DNA of 64,000 nt from Collimonas silvisoli (GTDB taxonomy: Bacteria; Pseudomonadota; Gammaproteobacteria; Burkholderiales; Burkholderiaceae_D): positions 1 to 64,000 of the forward strand of contig NZ_JAGQEG010000010.1 of assembly GCF_018305005.1 (NCBI RefSeq), in the 5' to 3' direction. Numbering within the stretch: position 1 is the first letter of the stretch; every line of letters starts with the position of its first letter. The position numbers and the translations under genes are program-made. Positions 10,404-20,206 of the stretch are shown in pieces. The notes beneath the pieces were generated by a model. It saw nothing but the letters and a program-made list of their open reading frames with translations, had not been told where the DNA came from and did no database searches.

Positions 10404-11153
10404 TTAAGCCATTACTGCTGCCACAGAGTTGCCTTGCATCTCAAGAAATTCAGCGCGAATTTCCTGCAGCGTTTTTTTCTGCCTCCCCTGCGCATCGAAA
10501 TTATCCACCCGCAGCCAGGCTTCGAAAACCGCCTTTTGCGCCGGCCATTCGCTATCGAACATCGAGAACCAGGCGGTGTCGCGATTCTTGCCCTTGAACA
10601 CGCGATGTTGCTCGAACAGACCTTCGGCAGCGAAGCCGAAGCGCAATGCCGCCTGTTGCGAGCGCAGGTTGAGTGCATTGCATTTCCATTCCAGGCGCCG
10701 ATAGCCAAGATCGTCGAAAGCATGCCGCGCCAGCAGGTAAATCGCTTCTGTCGCCTGCCGGTTGCGCTGCAGCCTTGCACTAAACCAGATGTGGCCAATT
10801 TCGATGGAGCCCTGTTCCGGCGTGATGACGAGGTAGCTGAGCGCGCCGGTGGCTTGCCCGCTCTGCCGATCAAAGACGCTAAAGAACAAGGGATTCGTGC
10901 TGCCGGCGCAGTTCTGCAGCCAGGTGTTGAGGTCCTGCGGATTGTCAAACGGGCCGGCCGCCAGGTAGTCCCATTGGGCCGGATCGGCGTCGACCGGGTG
11001 TTCGGCCAGATACAAGGCCGGGGCGTCACGTTCGGCATCCAGCGGCAGCAGCCGTATGCTGCTCCCTTGTAATGGAATGCGCTGCGGCAGCGCTGCCGGT
11101 TTCCAGTCGGGAAGCGGTCTGCCGGTTTCTGATTTGATGGATTGCTGGGGCAT
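10404..11153 (-). CDS. GNAT-family N-acetyltransferase (RimJ/RimL type)
   Basis: The product is 249 aa from the ATG at 11153 (266 aa if the ATG at 11204 is used). RimL-like features: an N-terminal WKPAALPQRIPLQGSSIRLLPLD segment, the central IEIGHIWFSARLQRNRQATEA acetyl-CoA region, then WKCNALNLRSQQAALRFGFAAEGLFEQHRVFKGKNRDTAWFSM. These are usually protein N-terminal or small-molecule acetyltransferases; the substrate is unknown. Neither candidate start has a strong ribosome site. It follows another GNAT gene on the same strand and may be coupled to it. Confidence 0.8.
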   Translation of the reverse strand: MPQQSIKSETGRPLPDWKPAALPQRIPLQGSSIRLLPLDAERDAPALYLAEHPVDADPAQWDYLAAGPFDNPQDLNTWLQNCAGSTNPLFFSVFDRQSGQATGALSYLVITPEQGSIEIGHIWFSARLQRNRQATEAIYLLARHAFDDLGYRRLEWKCNALNLRSQQAALRFGFAAEGLFEQHRVFKGKNRDTAWFSMFDSEWPAQKAVFEAWLRVDNFDAQGRQKKTLQEIRAEFLEMQGNSVAAVMA

Positions 11154-11206
11154 GCTGTATTTTATTTGAATGAATAAGGGTAACTCGGCCGAGAACAGCC
11201 GCATTG

Positions 11207-11677
11207 TTAGTCGAGCTGTTTGCGATATTGGACGAAACCGGAGCGTTGCGCGATGCGGTCGTACAGCTGCATCGCGGTGCTGTTGGTCTCATGGGTCAGC
11301 CAGTGCACGCGTGAGCTGCCGGCGGCTTTGGCTTGTGCGTATACATGCTCGATCAGTTGCCGACCGACGCCGCTGCCGCGATGTTGCGGGGAGACGTATA
11401 AATCCTGCAGATAGCAGGAATCTTCCACTGTCCAGCAGGTGCGCTGGAAAATCCAGTGGACCAGGCCGAGCGCTTCGCCATCCGCCATTGCCAGCGCGCC
11501 GAATATCGGCTCTTTGGGGTCCAGGATGCGTTGCCAGGTCACCAGGCGCGTAGCTTGCGGAATCTGAACTTCATAAAAATCCTGGTAACCCTGCCATTGC
11601 AGCTGCCAGATGGCAAAGTCCTGCTCGCTGAGCGGTTTGATCTGAATTTGCGGGCGTGCTGTTGATTCTGAAGCCAA
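11207..11677 (-). CDS. GNAT-family N-acetyltransferase, TTG start
   Basis: The product is 156 aa. Acetyl-CoA-binding motif: LQDLYVSPQHRGSGVGRQLIEHVYAQA, then VHWLTHETNSTAMQLYDRIAQRSGFVQY, typical of small-molecule GNATs. The start is taken as TTG at 11677 because AGGAGG (11682-11687) precedes it at good spacing; an in-frame ATG at 11788 would add a non-conserved hydrophobic tail and run into the regulator's promoter region. Divergent from the MocR-type regulator, which is the most likely controller. Substrate unknown. Confidence 0.8.
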   Translation of the reverse strand: MASESTARPQIQIKPLSEQDFAIWQLQWQGYQDFYEVQIPQATRLVTWQRILDPKEPIFGALAMADGEALGLVHWIFQRTCWTVEDSCYLQDLYVSPQHRGSGVGRQLIEHVYAQAKAAGSSRVHWLTHETNSTAMQLYDRIAQRSGFVQYRKQLD

Positions 11678-11821
11678 GATAACCTCCTGTGAGAATGCGA
11701 TGGCGATAAACGCTGGTGAGCGAGAAGCGGGTAAAAAAACAAGTAAAAAACCAGCGTTTATCGTAGCGTCATAAGTTGGTATCATCAAAGATCCAAGATT
11801 GATTATATTTATAGGTCCAAT

Positions 11822-13306
11822 GTGAAAACCGCAGCGCCGTCTCTTTCTATGAATCTGGATCCGGCCGGCATCACGCTCAACGGCGGCAAAGGTCTAGCCA
11901 AGCAACTCTACCTGGCGTTGCGGCAGCGGATTCTGGCAACCCCTGACACTTACCGCATCAAATTGCCCACTTCACGCAACCTTGCGCTGGCCCTGCAGGT
12001 ATCGCGCAATACCGTGGTGCGGGCTTACGATCAGCTGTATGCCGAGGGAATTATCAACAGCAGGGTCGGCGACGGTACCTACGCCGACGGCCTAGCCGCC
12101 GCCGTTCCTAAACCTGATGCACGGATCTCGGCAGCACCCGTCATGCAGCAATCGTCCATGTTGCAGCGCTTGCGCGGATATGACACGCGGCGCCGCATGT
12201 CGGACGGCCCGGCGCGCGCCTTCCGGCTCGGGATCCCGGCCTACGATTTGTTTCCGAATGAGATCTGGGGGCGCTTGCATAGCCAGTTCTGGCGTCACGC
12301 ACCGCTGGCGCAGATGGGCTACGGCGACGCCGCCGGCAGCGTTCGCCTGCGTGAATTGATCGCGGCTTATCTGCGGCAAGCGCGCGGCTTGGTCTGCGCG
12401 CCGTCGCAAATCATGATCACCGCCGGCGCGCTGCACGGCATCGCCTTGTGCGCACAATTGCTGCTCGATGCGGGCGATAAGGTCGCTATCGAGAATCCCT
12501 GTTATCCCTCGGCGGCGGCGGCGCTGACCGTGGCCGGCGCGCAGCTGGTAGGAATTGCGCTAGACCAGGATGGGATGGACACCGCGCAGCTGGCGCAGCA
12601 TGCGGACTGCCGGATGGCGTATGTGACGCCGTCGCATCAGTATCCGGTCGGGGTGACGCTGTCGTTAGCGCGCCGGCTCGAATTGCTGGCTTGGGCCGAG
12701 CGCCACAATACCTGGATCATCGAAGACGATTATGACGGCGAATACCGCTATGACGGCACGCCGCTGGCGCCGCTGGCGGCGCTCGATCACAGCGGGCGTG
12801 TGTTGTATGTTGGCACTTTTTCAAAAATCGCTTTTCCCGGCTTGCGGCTGGGTTATCTGGTGCTGCCGCCCAAACTGATGCCAGCGCTGATTGCGCTGCG
12901 CGCCATGGGGGATCGGCATCTGCCTGCGGCGGACCAGGCGGTGATGGCGGAGTTTATCGCGGCCGGGCATTTCCAGCGCCACATCCGACGCATGCGGCGC
13001 GCCAGCCGTGCCCGCCGCGACGCCCTGATGGACGCCTGGGCGCCGTTGTTCGGGCAGCAACTGCCTTTGCCGAAGGTTGCCGCGGGTTTGCATCTGAGTC
13101 TGCCCCTGGCAAGCGCCGGACAGGAGACCGAGCTGGTGGCCAAGGCCCTCGCTGTGGGCGTCGAGATCAATCCGCTCAGCCATTTTTGCCTGCCTGGCCA
13201 AAACCTCAACCCGCTGCATCGCGCAGGTTTGGCTTTAGGTTTTGCCGGCGTCGACGAGGCGTCGATCCGGCGCGCATTGCTGTCTCTGCAACAAGCTTGG
13301 CTTTGA
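11822..13306 (+). CDS. MocR/PdxR-type GntR regulator with aminotransferase domain
   Basis: The product is 494 aa. An N-terminal GntR winged helix (LYLALRQRI..., LPTSRNLALALQVSRNTVVRAYDQLYAEG) is joined to a fold-type I aminotransferase-like domain. The PLP-lysine region is VGTFSKIAFPGLRLGYL, and IIEDDYDGEYRYDG is present. MocR regulators sense PLP or an amine through this domain. The start is GTG at 11822, weakly preceded by AGGTCC. It is divergent from the two acetyltransferase genes, its likely targets. It ends before a long hairpin that also resembles NtrC sites. Confidence 0.85.
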   Translation: MKTAAPSLSMNLDPAGITLNGGKGLAKQLYLALRQRILATPDTYRIKLPTSRNLALALQVSRNTVVRAYDQLYAEGIINSRVGDGTYADGLAAAVPKPDARISAAPVMQQSSMLQRLRGYDTRRRMSDGPARAFRLGIPAYDLFPNEIWGRLHSQFWRHAPLAQMGYGDAAGSVRLRELIAAYLRQARGLVCAPSQIMITAGALHGIALCAQLLLDAGDKVAIENPCYPSAAAALTVAGAQLVGIALDQDGMDTAQLAQHADCRMAYVTPSHQYPVGVTLSLARRLELLAWAERHNTWIIEDDYDGEYRYDGTPLAPLAALDHSGRVLYVGTFSKIAFPGLRLGYLVLPPKLMPALIALRAMGDRHLPAADQAVMAEFIAAGHFQRHIRRMRRASRARRDALMDAWAPLFGQQLPLPKVAAGLHLSLPLASAGQETELVAKALAVGVEINPLSHFCLPGQNLNPLHRAGLALGFAGVDEASIRRALLSLQQAWL

Positions 13307-13353
13307 TTTGTAGTCGACTACATATTGTCATGTAGTTTATTCTGAATATTTTT

Positions 13354-13404
13354 GCACCAAAATGAGGCTAATTTAAATTGACGCCTTAATTTGGTGCTTT
13401 TTTT
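13354..13404 (+). terminator. MocR terminator overlapping NtrC-like inverted sites
   Basis: Arms at 13354-13368 (GCACCAAAATGAGGC) and 13383-13397 (GCCTTAATTTGGTGC) are complementary in 13 of 15 positions. They are followed by eight T residues (13398-13405), an intrinsic terminator layout about 50 bp after the regulator's stop. Each arm also contains GCACCAAA/TTTGGTGC, the half-site of NtrC enhancers (TGCACC-N5-GGTGCA). The element lies about 115-160 bp upstream of the sigma-54 promoter, where an enhancer would sit. Both roles are inferred. Confidence 0.65.
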
Positions 13405-13512
13405 TGCCAATATTTTTTGCAAGAAAGCTCTTTAATTAACAATCAGTAAAAAGTCCTCGGCAAAATGCCCCATAAGGGTTTGTTGCTGAAGAAAAAGGAG
13501 GAGCAAAGCAGT

Positions 13513-13528
13513 TGGCATGGGTTCTGCT
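13513..13528 (+). promoter_or_regulatory. Sigma-54 promoter of nlmA-glnK-amtB
   Basis: TGGCATGGGTTCTGCT matches the sigma-54 consensus TGGCAC-N5-TTGCW with two mismatches. The invariant GG (13514-13515) and GC (13526-13527) have the correct 10-nt separation. Predicted transcript start is about 13539, leaving a leader of about 50 nt before the nlmA ATG. The NtrC-like sites upstream and an ammonium-transport operon downstream support it. Confidence 0.75.
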
Positions 13529-13589
13529 ATGGAAAGTTTGAAGAGTAATGATTTATCGGTTTTTCATTCAACATACCAACAGGACACCC

Positions 13590-14763
<1,174 letters not shown>

Positions 14764-14776
14764 GGGGATAAAAAAT

Positions 14777-16339
14777 ATGAACATCAAAAGAACGTTTGCT
14801 ACGATTTTAGCGGCTTGCTCGCTGATCGCTGCTACTTCCATGTTGCCAGCGTCGGCCGCCGACGAAGCGTCTGCAAGCGCAAGCGTAGCAGCGGCCAGTG
14901 CAGATGCATCCGCCGCGTCAGCTGCTTCAACTGCTGCGCCTGCAGCGGTGGCTGCAGCACCAGCCGCCGCAGCACCGGCCGCCGCTGCTGCCAGCGCTTC
15001 CGCTCCGGCTGCTGCACCTGCAGCGCCGGTGCCGAACAAGGGCGACACTGCCTGGTTGCTGGTGTCTACCGCGTTCGTGATACTGATGACCTTGCCAGGT
15101 TTGGGTTTGTTCTACGGCGGCCTGGTACGCAGCAAAAACATGCTGTCGGTGCTGATGCAATGCTTCACCGTGTTCTCGCTGATCATCGTGCTGTGGATAC
15201 TCTACGGTTACAGCATCGCGTTCACCGAAGGCAATTCCTTCTTCGGTGGTTTCAGCCGCCTGTTCTTGCACGGCATGACGCCTGATTCGGCGGCCGCCAC
15301 ATTCAGCAAGGGCGTGGTGGTACCTGAATTTGCCTATGTGGTGTTCCAAGGTGCGTTTGCCGCGATTACCTGCGCCCTGATCATCGGCGCTTTCGCCGAG
15401 CGCGCCAAGTTCTCCGCGATCCTGGTATTCACCGTGTTGTGGTTCACTTTCGCCTATCTGCCGATAGCGCATATGGTCTGGTTCTGGCCTGGTCCGGATG
15501 GCTTTACCGATGCCGCTGCCGCTGAAAAACTGACCGCTACCGGCGGCTGGCTGTTCCAACAGGGCGCGCTGGATTTCGCTGGCGGCACCGTGGTGCATAT
15601 CAATGCCGCTGTCGCTGGCCTGGTTGGTTCTTATGTGATCGGCAAACGCGTCGGTTTCGGCAAGGAAGCGTTCAAGCCGCATAGCCTGACCTTGACCATG
15701 GTCGGCGCCTCGCTGCTGTGGTTCGGCTGGTGTGGTTTCAACGCCGGCTCTGCGCTGGAAGCCAACGGCAGCGCCGCACTGGCCTTCATCAATACCTTGC
15801 TGGCGACTGCCGCTGCGGTGTTGAGCTGGAGCGCCGGCGAATGGATCGGCAAGGGCAAGCCTTCGATGCTGGGCGGCGCTTCGGGTGCTGTCGCTGGCCT
15901 GGTGGCGATTACGCCTGCCGCCGGTTTTGTCGGCCCGATGGGCGCCTTGATCATGGGCTTGCTGGCTGGCTTCGTCTGCCTGTGGGGTGTCACCGGCCTG
16001 AAGCGCTTGCTGGGTGCGGACGATGCGCTGGATGTGTTCGGCGTGCATGGCGTCGGCGGTATCCTGGGCGCCTTGCTGACCGGTGTGTTTGCAGCGCCTA
16101 GCCTGGGCGGCGTCGGCATCTATGATTACGTCACCAACGCCGTATTGCCCGACTATTCGATCTCCGGCCAGTTGTGGATCCAGTTTCAAGGCGTGCTGAC
16201 GACCCTGGTCTGGTCCGGCCTGGTTGCGCTGATCGCATTCAAGCTGGTCGATATCGTCATGGGATTGCGTGTGACCGAGGAAGAAGAACGCGAAGGCCTG
16301 GATATCTCCAGCCATGGCGAATCTGCTTATCACGACTAA
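14777..16339 (+). CDS. amtB: Ammonium transporter AmtB with Ala-rich N-terminal linker
   Basis: The product is 520 aa. A signal peptide (about residues 1-27) is followed by an unusual 60-residue Ala/Pro/Ser-rich linker (28-86) before the first membrane helix. The core is a standard 11-helix Amt channel: the twin pore histidines are in GGTVVHINAAVAGLVG and VFGVHGVGGILG, and the S1 aromatic cage region is present. The cytoplasmic tail (VTEEEEREGLDISSHGESAYHD) is the GlnK-docking end. AmtB passes ammonium across the inner membrane and is gated by GlnK. Start at 14777 after an AGGGG ribosome site. Confidence 0.94.
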   Translation: MNIKRTFATILAACSLIAATSMLPASAADEASASASVAAASADASAASAASTAAPAAVAAAPAAAAPAAAAASASAPAAAPAAPVPNKGDTAWLLVSTAFVILMTLPGLGLFYGGLVRSKNMLSVLMQCFTVFSLIIVLWILYGYSIAFTEGNSFFGGFSRLFLHGMTPDSAAATFSKGVVVPEFAYVVFQGAFAAITCALIIGAFAERAKFSAILVFTVLWFTFAYLPIAHMVWFWPGPDGFTDAAAAEKLTATGGWLFQQGALDFAGGTVVHINAAVAGLVGSYVIGKRVGFGKEAFKPHSLTLTMVGASLLWFGWCGFNAGSALEANGSAALAFINTLLATAAAVLSWSAGEWIGKGKPSMLGGASGAVAGLVAITPAAGFVGPMGALIMGLLAGFVCLWGVTGLKRLLGADDALDVFGVHGVGGILGALLTGVFAAPSLGGVGIYDYVTNAVLPDYSISGQLWIQFQGVLTTLVWSGLVALIAFKLVDIVMGLRVTEEEEREGLDISSHGESAYHD

Positions 16340-16352
16340 GTCATGCCTGACC

Positions 16353-16386
16353 GCGCCGGATAGCTGCAGCACTGGCTATCCGGCGC
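16353..16386. repeat. Hairpin after amtB
   Basis: Perfect 12-bp arms GCGCCGGATAGC and GCTATCCGGCGC with a 10-nt loop, starting 14 bp after the amtB stop. No U-tract follows; the terminator proper is the next hairpin. A protective 3' structure is plausible. Confidence 0.55.
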
Positions 16387-16400
16387 GATGTTCTACCTAG

Positions 16401-16440
16401 TCCCGGGTCGATAGCCACGACCCGGGATTTTTGTTTTTTT
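16401..16440 (+). terminator. Intrinsic terminator of nlmA-glnK-amtB
   Basis: Ten-bp arms TCCCGGGTCG (16401-16410) and CGACCCGGGA (16418-16427) with a 7-nt loop are followed by T5-G-T7. This is a strong rho-independent terminator. It also argues against the ATG at 16443 as the start of the next gene. Confidence 0.9.
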
Positions 16441-16466
16441 GTATGTCCGTTTCAGGAGATTTCAGC

Positions 16467-17015
16467 GTGGACCCGAGCATCACTCCGCAGCGTTTGAGCA
16501 CATGCACGGTCGAGGACGTCAGGCCGAACCAGTTCGATCAGGTGGTGGGGCCGCTCACCGATATTCTGATGGCCTGCGTGAGGCAAGGAGCCATTGTCGG
16601 TTTTTTGAGTACACCGAATGCCGAAGATGCGTTTTCATTCTGGTACGGCGTCAACGGCTCGCTGGTAAGCGGCGGCCGGCGTTTGCTGGTGGCGCGTTTT
16701 GCCGGCCAGATCGTCGGCACCGTGCAACTGGTGCTGGCCGCGCCGGCCAACGGCCATCACCGCGCTGAGATTTCCAAGTTGCTGGTGCATCCCGATGTGC
16801 GGCGCAAAGGCGTGGCGCGCATATTGATGCAGCGGGCAGAAGCCATCGCACGCGCCGACGGCCGCTCCTTGCTGATCCTGGATACACGCACCGGCGATGC
16901 GGCAGAATCTTTGTATCGCTCGCTAGGGTTCGAACTGGCCGGCGTCATTCCCGCCTATGCCCGCTCGACGGCGGGCAAGCTGACTGACAGCAGCTTCATG
17001 TACAAGCGGATTTGA
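16467..17015 (+). CDS. GNAT-family N-acetyltransferase
   Basis: The product is 182 aa from a GTG start. A central SFWYGVNGSLVSGGRRLLVARFAGQIVGTVQLVLA region and the acetyl-CoA motif AEISKLLVHPDVRRKGVARILMQRAEAIARADG are clear, followed by LDTRTGDAAESLYRSLGFELAGVIPAYA. The GTG at 16467 is chosen because AGGAG lies 8 nt upstream. The ATG at 16443 has no ribosome site and follows the terminator's T-tract directly. Substrate unknown. It stands alone between amtB and gshA. Confidence 0.8.
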   Translation: MDPSITPQRLSTCTVEDVRPNQFDQVVGPLTDILMACVRQGAIVGFLSTPNAEDAFSFWYGVNGSLVSGGRRLLVARFAGQIVGTVQLVLAAPANGHHRAEISKLLVHPDVRRKGVARILMQRAEAIARADGRSLLILDTRTGDAAESLYRSLGFELAGVIPAYARSTAGKLTDSSFMYKRI

Positions 17016-17341
17016 GTATCGCAAGATAAAGGCAAGCGGGAAATCGGGCCGGATTCGATAGCAATATGACACAAAGAAAGGCGTCCTGGCGGCGCTTTTT
17101 TTGTTTTTCCGGACTTTAAAAATTCCCAACTGGCCCGATGTAAACTTGGCTTATAGACTCGGTTGCGGGGCTATCGTTTTGGATGGCGTCACATCGGGTG
17201 AGCGGCGGAAGAATGCATTTCCCGTTAGAATCGGCGTCTCTTGCACGTTGTGGATTGTTGTGGAGATCCCGAAACAACACTTTTATCACAGGCAGTTGCG
17301 CTAGTTGCAGACGCTACATAGTTCCCAAAAGAAAGTTTTAT
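17016..17341. other. Intergenic region upstream of gshA
   Basis: Non-coding, 326 bp. A GC-rich segment ending in a run of seven T (about 17093-17101) might terminate the upstream gene, but its stem is poor. I see no clear promoter, RNA gene or conserved small reading frame; the gshA promoter must lie here. Confidence 0.4.
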
Positions 17342-18646
17342 ATGGTTCCCCACCTTGTCACTGCCCTGAACGGTCCCTTGCTCGACCTGGAAAAGAAAAT
17401 TCTTGCAGCCACGCCGGCCATCGAGCGCTGGTTCCGGATGGAGTGGCAGGAGCACACGCCGCCGTTCTATTGCTCGGTCGACCTGCGCAATTCAGGCTTC
17501 AAGCTGGCTCCGGTCGATACCAACCTGTTCCCGGGCGGTTTCAGTAATCTCTCGCCGGAGATGTTGCCGCTGGCGATACAGGCGGCGATGGCGGCTATCG
17601 AAAAATATTGTCCGGATGCCAAGAATCTGTTGCTGCTGCCGGAGCTGAACACGCGCAATACTTTCTATTTGCAAAACGTGGCGCGGCTGATGCAGATTTT
17701 CCGTCAGACCGGTTTGCATGTGCGGCTGGGTACGCTTGATGAAAACTTGAAGGAAGCGCAAACCATCGAGCTGCCGGATGGCAGCACGATCACGCTGGAG
17801 CCGCTCGAACGTTCCGCCAACGGCCGCCGGCTGGGCCTGAAGAATTTCGACCCGTGCACCATTTTGCTGAATAACGATTTGTCTTCCGGCACGCCATCGA
17901 TTCTGGAAAATCTTAACGAGCAAAATCTGTTGCCGCCGCTGCACGCCGGCTGGACCGTCCGCCGCAAGAGCAACCATTTCGCCGCCTATGATGAAGTGGT
18001 CAAGAAATTCTCCAAGCTGGTGGATGTCGATCCGTGGATGTTGAATCCGTTTTTCGCCAAGGTCGACCAGGTGGATTTCCAGGCCGTCGACGGCGGCGGC
18101 GACGACAAGCTGGCCGCCAGCGTCAGTTCGCTGCTGGCAAAGATACGCAAGAAATACAAGGAATACGGCATCACGGAAAAGCCGTTCGTGATCGTCAAGG
18201 CCGATGCCGGCACCGACGGCATGGGCGTGATGAGCGTGACCGATGTCAGCCAGATCAAGGAATTGAGCCGCAAACAGCGCGAGAAGCTGTCGCTGGGCAA
18301 AGCCGGCAACGAAATTCACGACTTGATCATCCAGGAAGGCGTGCATACTTTCGAGCACATCAATGACGCGGTGGCAGAACCGGTGGTGTACATGATCGAC
18401 CGCTACGTGGTCGGCGGTTTTTACCGGGTGCACGCCGAGCGCGGCATCAATGAAAACCTGAACGCACCGGGCGCCCATTTCGTACCGCTGGCCTTTGCCC
18501 AGCAACATGCGCTGCCGGACATGCTGGCGAAACCGGGCACTACCGCCCCGAACCGGTTCTATATGTACGGCGTGGTCGCGCGCCTGGGTTTGCTGGCGGC
18601 TTCGCTGGAAATGGAAAAGACCGATCCGAATCCGGAAGAATATTAA
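17342..18646 (+). CDS. gshA: Glutamate-cysteine ligase GshA (proteobacterial ATP-grasp-like type)
   Basis: The product is 434 aa. It joins glutamate and cysteine, the first step of glutathione synthesis in the cytosol. The sequence is of the short type found in betaproteobacteria and acidithiobacilli, not the E. coli GshA fold. Visible blocks are FYCSVDLRNSGFKLAPVDTNLFPGGFSNL (about residues 40-68), LLLLPELNTRNTFY (about 97-110), the nucleotide-binding-like FVIVKADAGTDGMGVMSV (about 281-298) and VVYMIDRYVVGGFYRVH (about 347-363). Start at 17342; a longer reading from 17183 adds residues unlike the family. gshB follows after 38 bp. Confidence 0.9.
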   Translation: MVPHLVTALNGPLLDLEKKILAATPAIERWFRMEWQEHTPPFYCSVDLRNSGFKLAPVDTNLFPGGFSNLSPEMLPLAIQAAMAAIEKYCPDAKNLLLLPELNTRNTFYLQNVARLMQIFRQTGLHVRLGTLDENLKEAQTIELPDGSTITLEPLERSANGRRLGLKNFDPCTILLNNDLSSGTPSILENLNEQNLLPPLHAGWTVRRKSNHFAAYDEVVKKFSKLVDVDPWMLNPFFAKVDQVDFQAVDGGGDDKLAASVSSLLAKIRKKYKEYGITEKPFVIVKADAGTDGMGVMSVTDVSQIKELSRKQREKLSLGKAGNEIHDLIIQEGVHTFEHINDAVAEPVVYMIDRYVVGGFYRVHAERGINENLNAPGAHFVPLAFAQQHALPDMLAKPGTTAPNRFYMYGVVARLGLLAASLEMEKTDPNPEEY

Positions 18647-18684
18647 TTAGCGCTCTGTCCTGACAACCATAGGGTCCAAAAAAA

Positions 18685-19626
18685 ATGAAAATTGCCTTCC
18701 TCGCCGATCCGCTCAACACCTTCAAGACGTATAAGGATTCAACTTACGCAATGATGGTCGAAGCCGTCAAACGCGGCCATACCATTTATGCGTTCGAGCA
18801 AAAAGACATGGCGCTGGAAAGCGGGATTGTCACGGCCAATGTGGTCCGCGTCAGCTTGACCGGGGAAGATAAGGACTGGTACCGCGCCAGCGCACCGGCG
18901 GCCATGTTCCTGTCAGAGTTCGATGCGATCCTGTTGCGCAAAGATCCGCCTTTCGACATGGAATATATCTACACCACATATCTGCTGGAACTGGCGGAAA
19001 CACAGGGTGCGCGGGTATTCAACAAGCCGCAGGCGATTCGCGACCACAATGAAAAGCTGGCGATTGCCCAATTCTCGCAATACACCTCGCCCACCTTGGT
19101 GACGTGTGACGCGGCCCGCTTGCGCGCCTTCCATGCAGAACATCACGACGTGATCCTGAAGCCGCTCGACGGCATGGGCGGCATCGGCATTTTCCGGGTG
19201 CGGCAAGACGGCATGAATCTCGGCTCCATCATTGAAACCCTGACCGACAACGGTCATCGCACCATCATGGTCCAGCGTTTCATTCCAGAAATCGTTGCCG
19301 GCGACAAGCGCGTGCTGGTGATCGGCGGCGAGGTCGTTCCCTATTCGCTGGCGCGGATTCCGCAAGGCAGCGAGGTGCGCGGCAATCTGGCGGCTGGCGG
19401 CATCGGCGTGGCGCAGCCGCTGACGGCGCGCGACCGCGAAATTGGCGAAGCACTTGGGCCGGTGTTGTCACAGCGAGGCTTGTTACTGGTAGGATTAGAT
19501 GTGATTGGCGATTATCTGACCGAAGTCAACGTCACCAGTCCAACTTGCTTTCAGGAAATTAAGCAACAAACCGGTTTTGATGTTGCCGAGATGTTCATCA
19601 ATGCACTGGAAGCAGCGTTGCAATAA
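18685..19626 (+). CDS. gshB: Glutathione synthetase GshB
   Basis: The product is 313 aa, the normal length. It adds glycine to gamma-glutamylcysteine using ATP. N-terminal MKIAFLADPLNTFKTYKDST, then LLRKDPPFDMEYIYTTYLLE, and the ATP-grasp core VILKPLDGMGGIGIFRV with MVQRFIPEI and the C-terminal GLDVIGDYLTEVNVTSPTCFQEI, are all diagnostic. It forms an operon with gshA. Confidence 0.96.
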   Translation: MKIAFLADPLNTFKTYKDSTYAMMVEAVKRGHTIYAFEQKDMALESGIVTANVVRVSLTGEDKDWYRASAPAAMFLSEFDAILLRKDPPFDMEYIYTTYLLELAETQGARVFNKPQAIRDHNEKLAIAQFSQYTSPTLVTCDAARLRAFHAEHHDVILKPLDGMGGIGIFRVRQDGMNLGSIIETLTDNGHRTIMVQRFIPEIVAGDKRVLVIGGEVVPYSLARIPQGSEVRGNLAAGGIGVAQPLTARDREIGEALGPVLSQRGLLLVGLDVIGDYLTEVNVTSPTCFQEIKQQTGFDVAEMFINALEAALQ

Positions 19627-19737
19627 GAGATTTGTATTGTCCTGATCGTTAGCTTTAATTCAGGGATCAGGATGGTCGTTGACGTAAAACCGTTGTAAAC
19701 CCGGACAAATCCGCAATTCGGATTTGAGATTGACACT

Positions 19738-20142
19738 ATGATTGGCATTCTCCTTTTAACCCACGCCCCCTTGGGCCAGGCATTTATCGCAGCCGCCTCT
19801 CACGTGTTTCGTCAGACGCCGGAGCGGCTCGAAGCGATTGATGTCGTCGCCGACCAGAATCCTGCCGAAGTGCAAAAACTGGCCAAGCAGGCTGCGGCGC
19901 GCCTGGACGACGGTTCCGGCGTATTGGTGATTACCGACGTCATGGGCGGTACCCCATCCAATTGCACGCTGCCGTTTTGTACCGGCAACCAGACTCAGGT
20001 GATTGCCGGCATCAGTTTGCCGATGCTGCTGCGCGCCTTGACCTATCGCAACGATACGCTCGACGTGGTGGCCGAAATGGCGCTGGCTGGCGGTCAGGGC
20101 GGGGCGGTCAGGGTCGATAACCGGGTGCGGGTGGCGCATTAA
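19738..20142 (+). CDS. PTS EIIA component, mannose family
   Basis: The product is 134 aa, a single EIIA(Man) domain. The phosphoacceptor is the early His9 in ILLLTHAPLGQAF, and VLVITDVMGGTPSNCTLPF is the second family block. No EIIB, EIIC or EIID gene lies nearby, so a sugar-transport role is not supported here; such EIIA proteins in betaproteobacteria are thought to be regulatory. ptsH follows after 64 bp. Confidence 0.88.
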   Translation: MIGILLLTHAPLGQAFIAAASHVFRQTPERLEAIDVVADQNPAEVQKLAKQAAARLDDGSGVLVITDVMGGTPSNCTLPFCTGNQTQVIAGISLPMLLRALTYRNDTLDVVAEMALAGGQGGAVRVDNRVRVAH

Positions 20143-20206
20143 GCACCGGGTTTTCAATGCCTGGGTTTTTCAATACATTAGATATTAAATATTAGATAAA
20201 AGACCA

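Noticed and set aside
14927-16372. Long open frames antisense to amtB, xdhB (33865-35187) and metH (39478-40788)
   Set aside because: They lie opposite strongly conserved genes and have no ribosome site or recognisable domain; GC-rich codon use keeps the reverse frame open.
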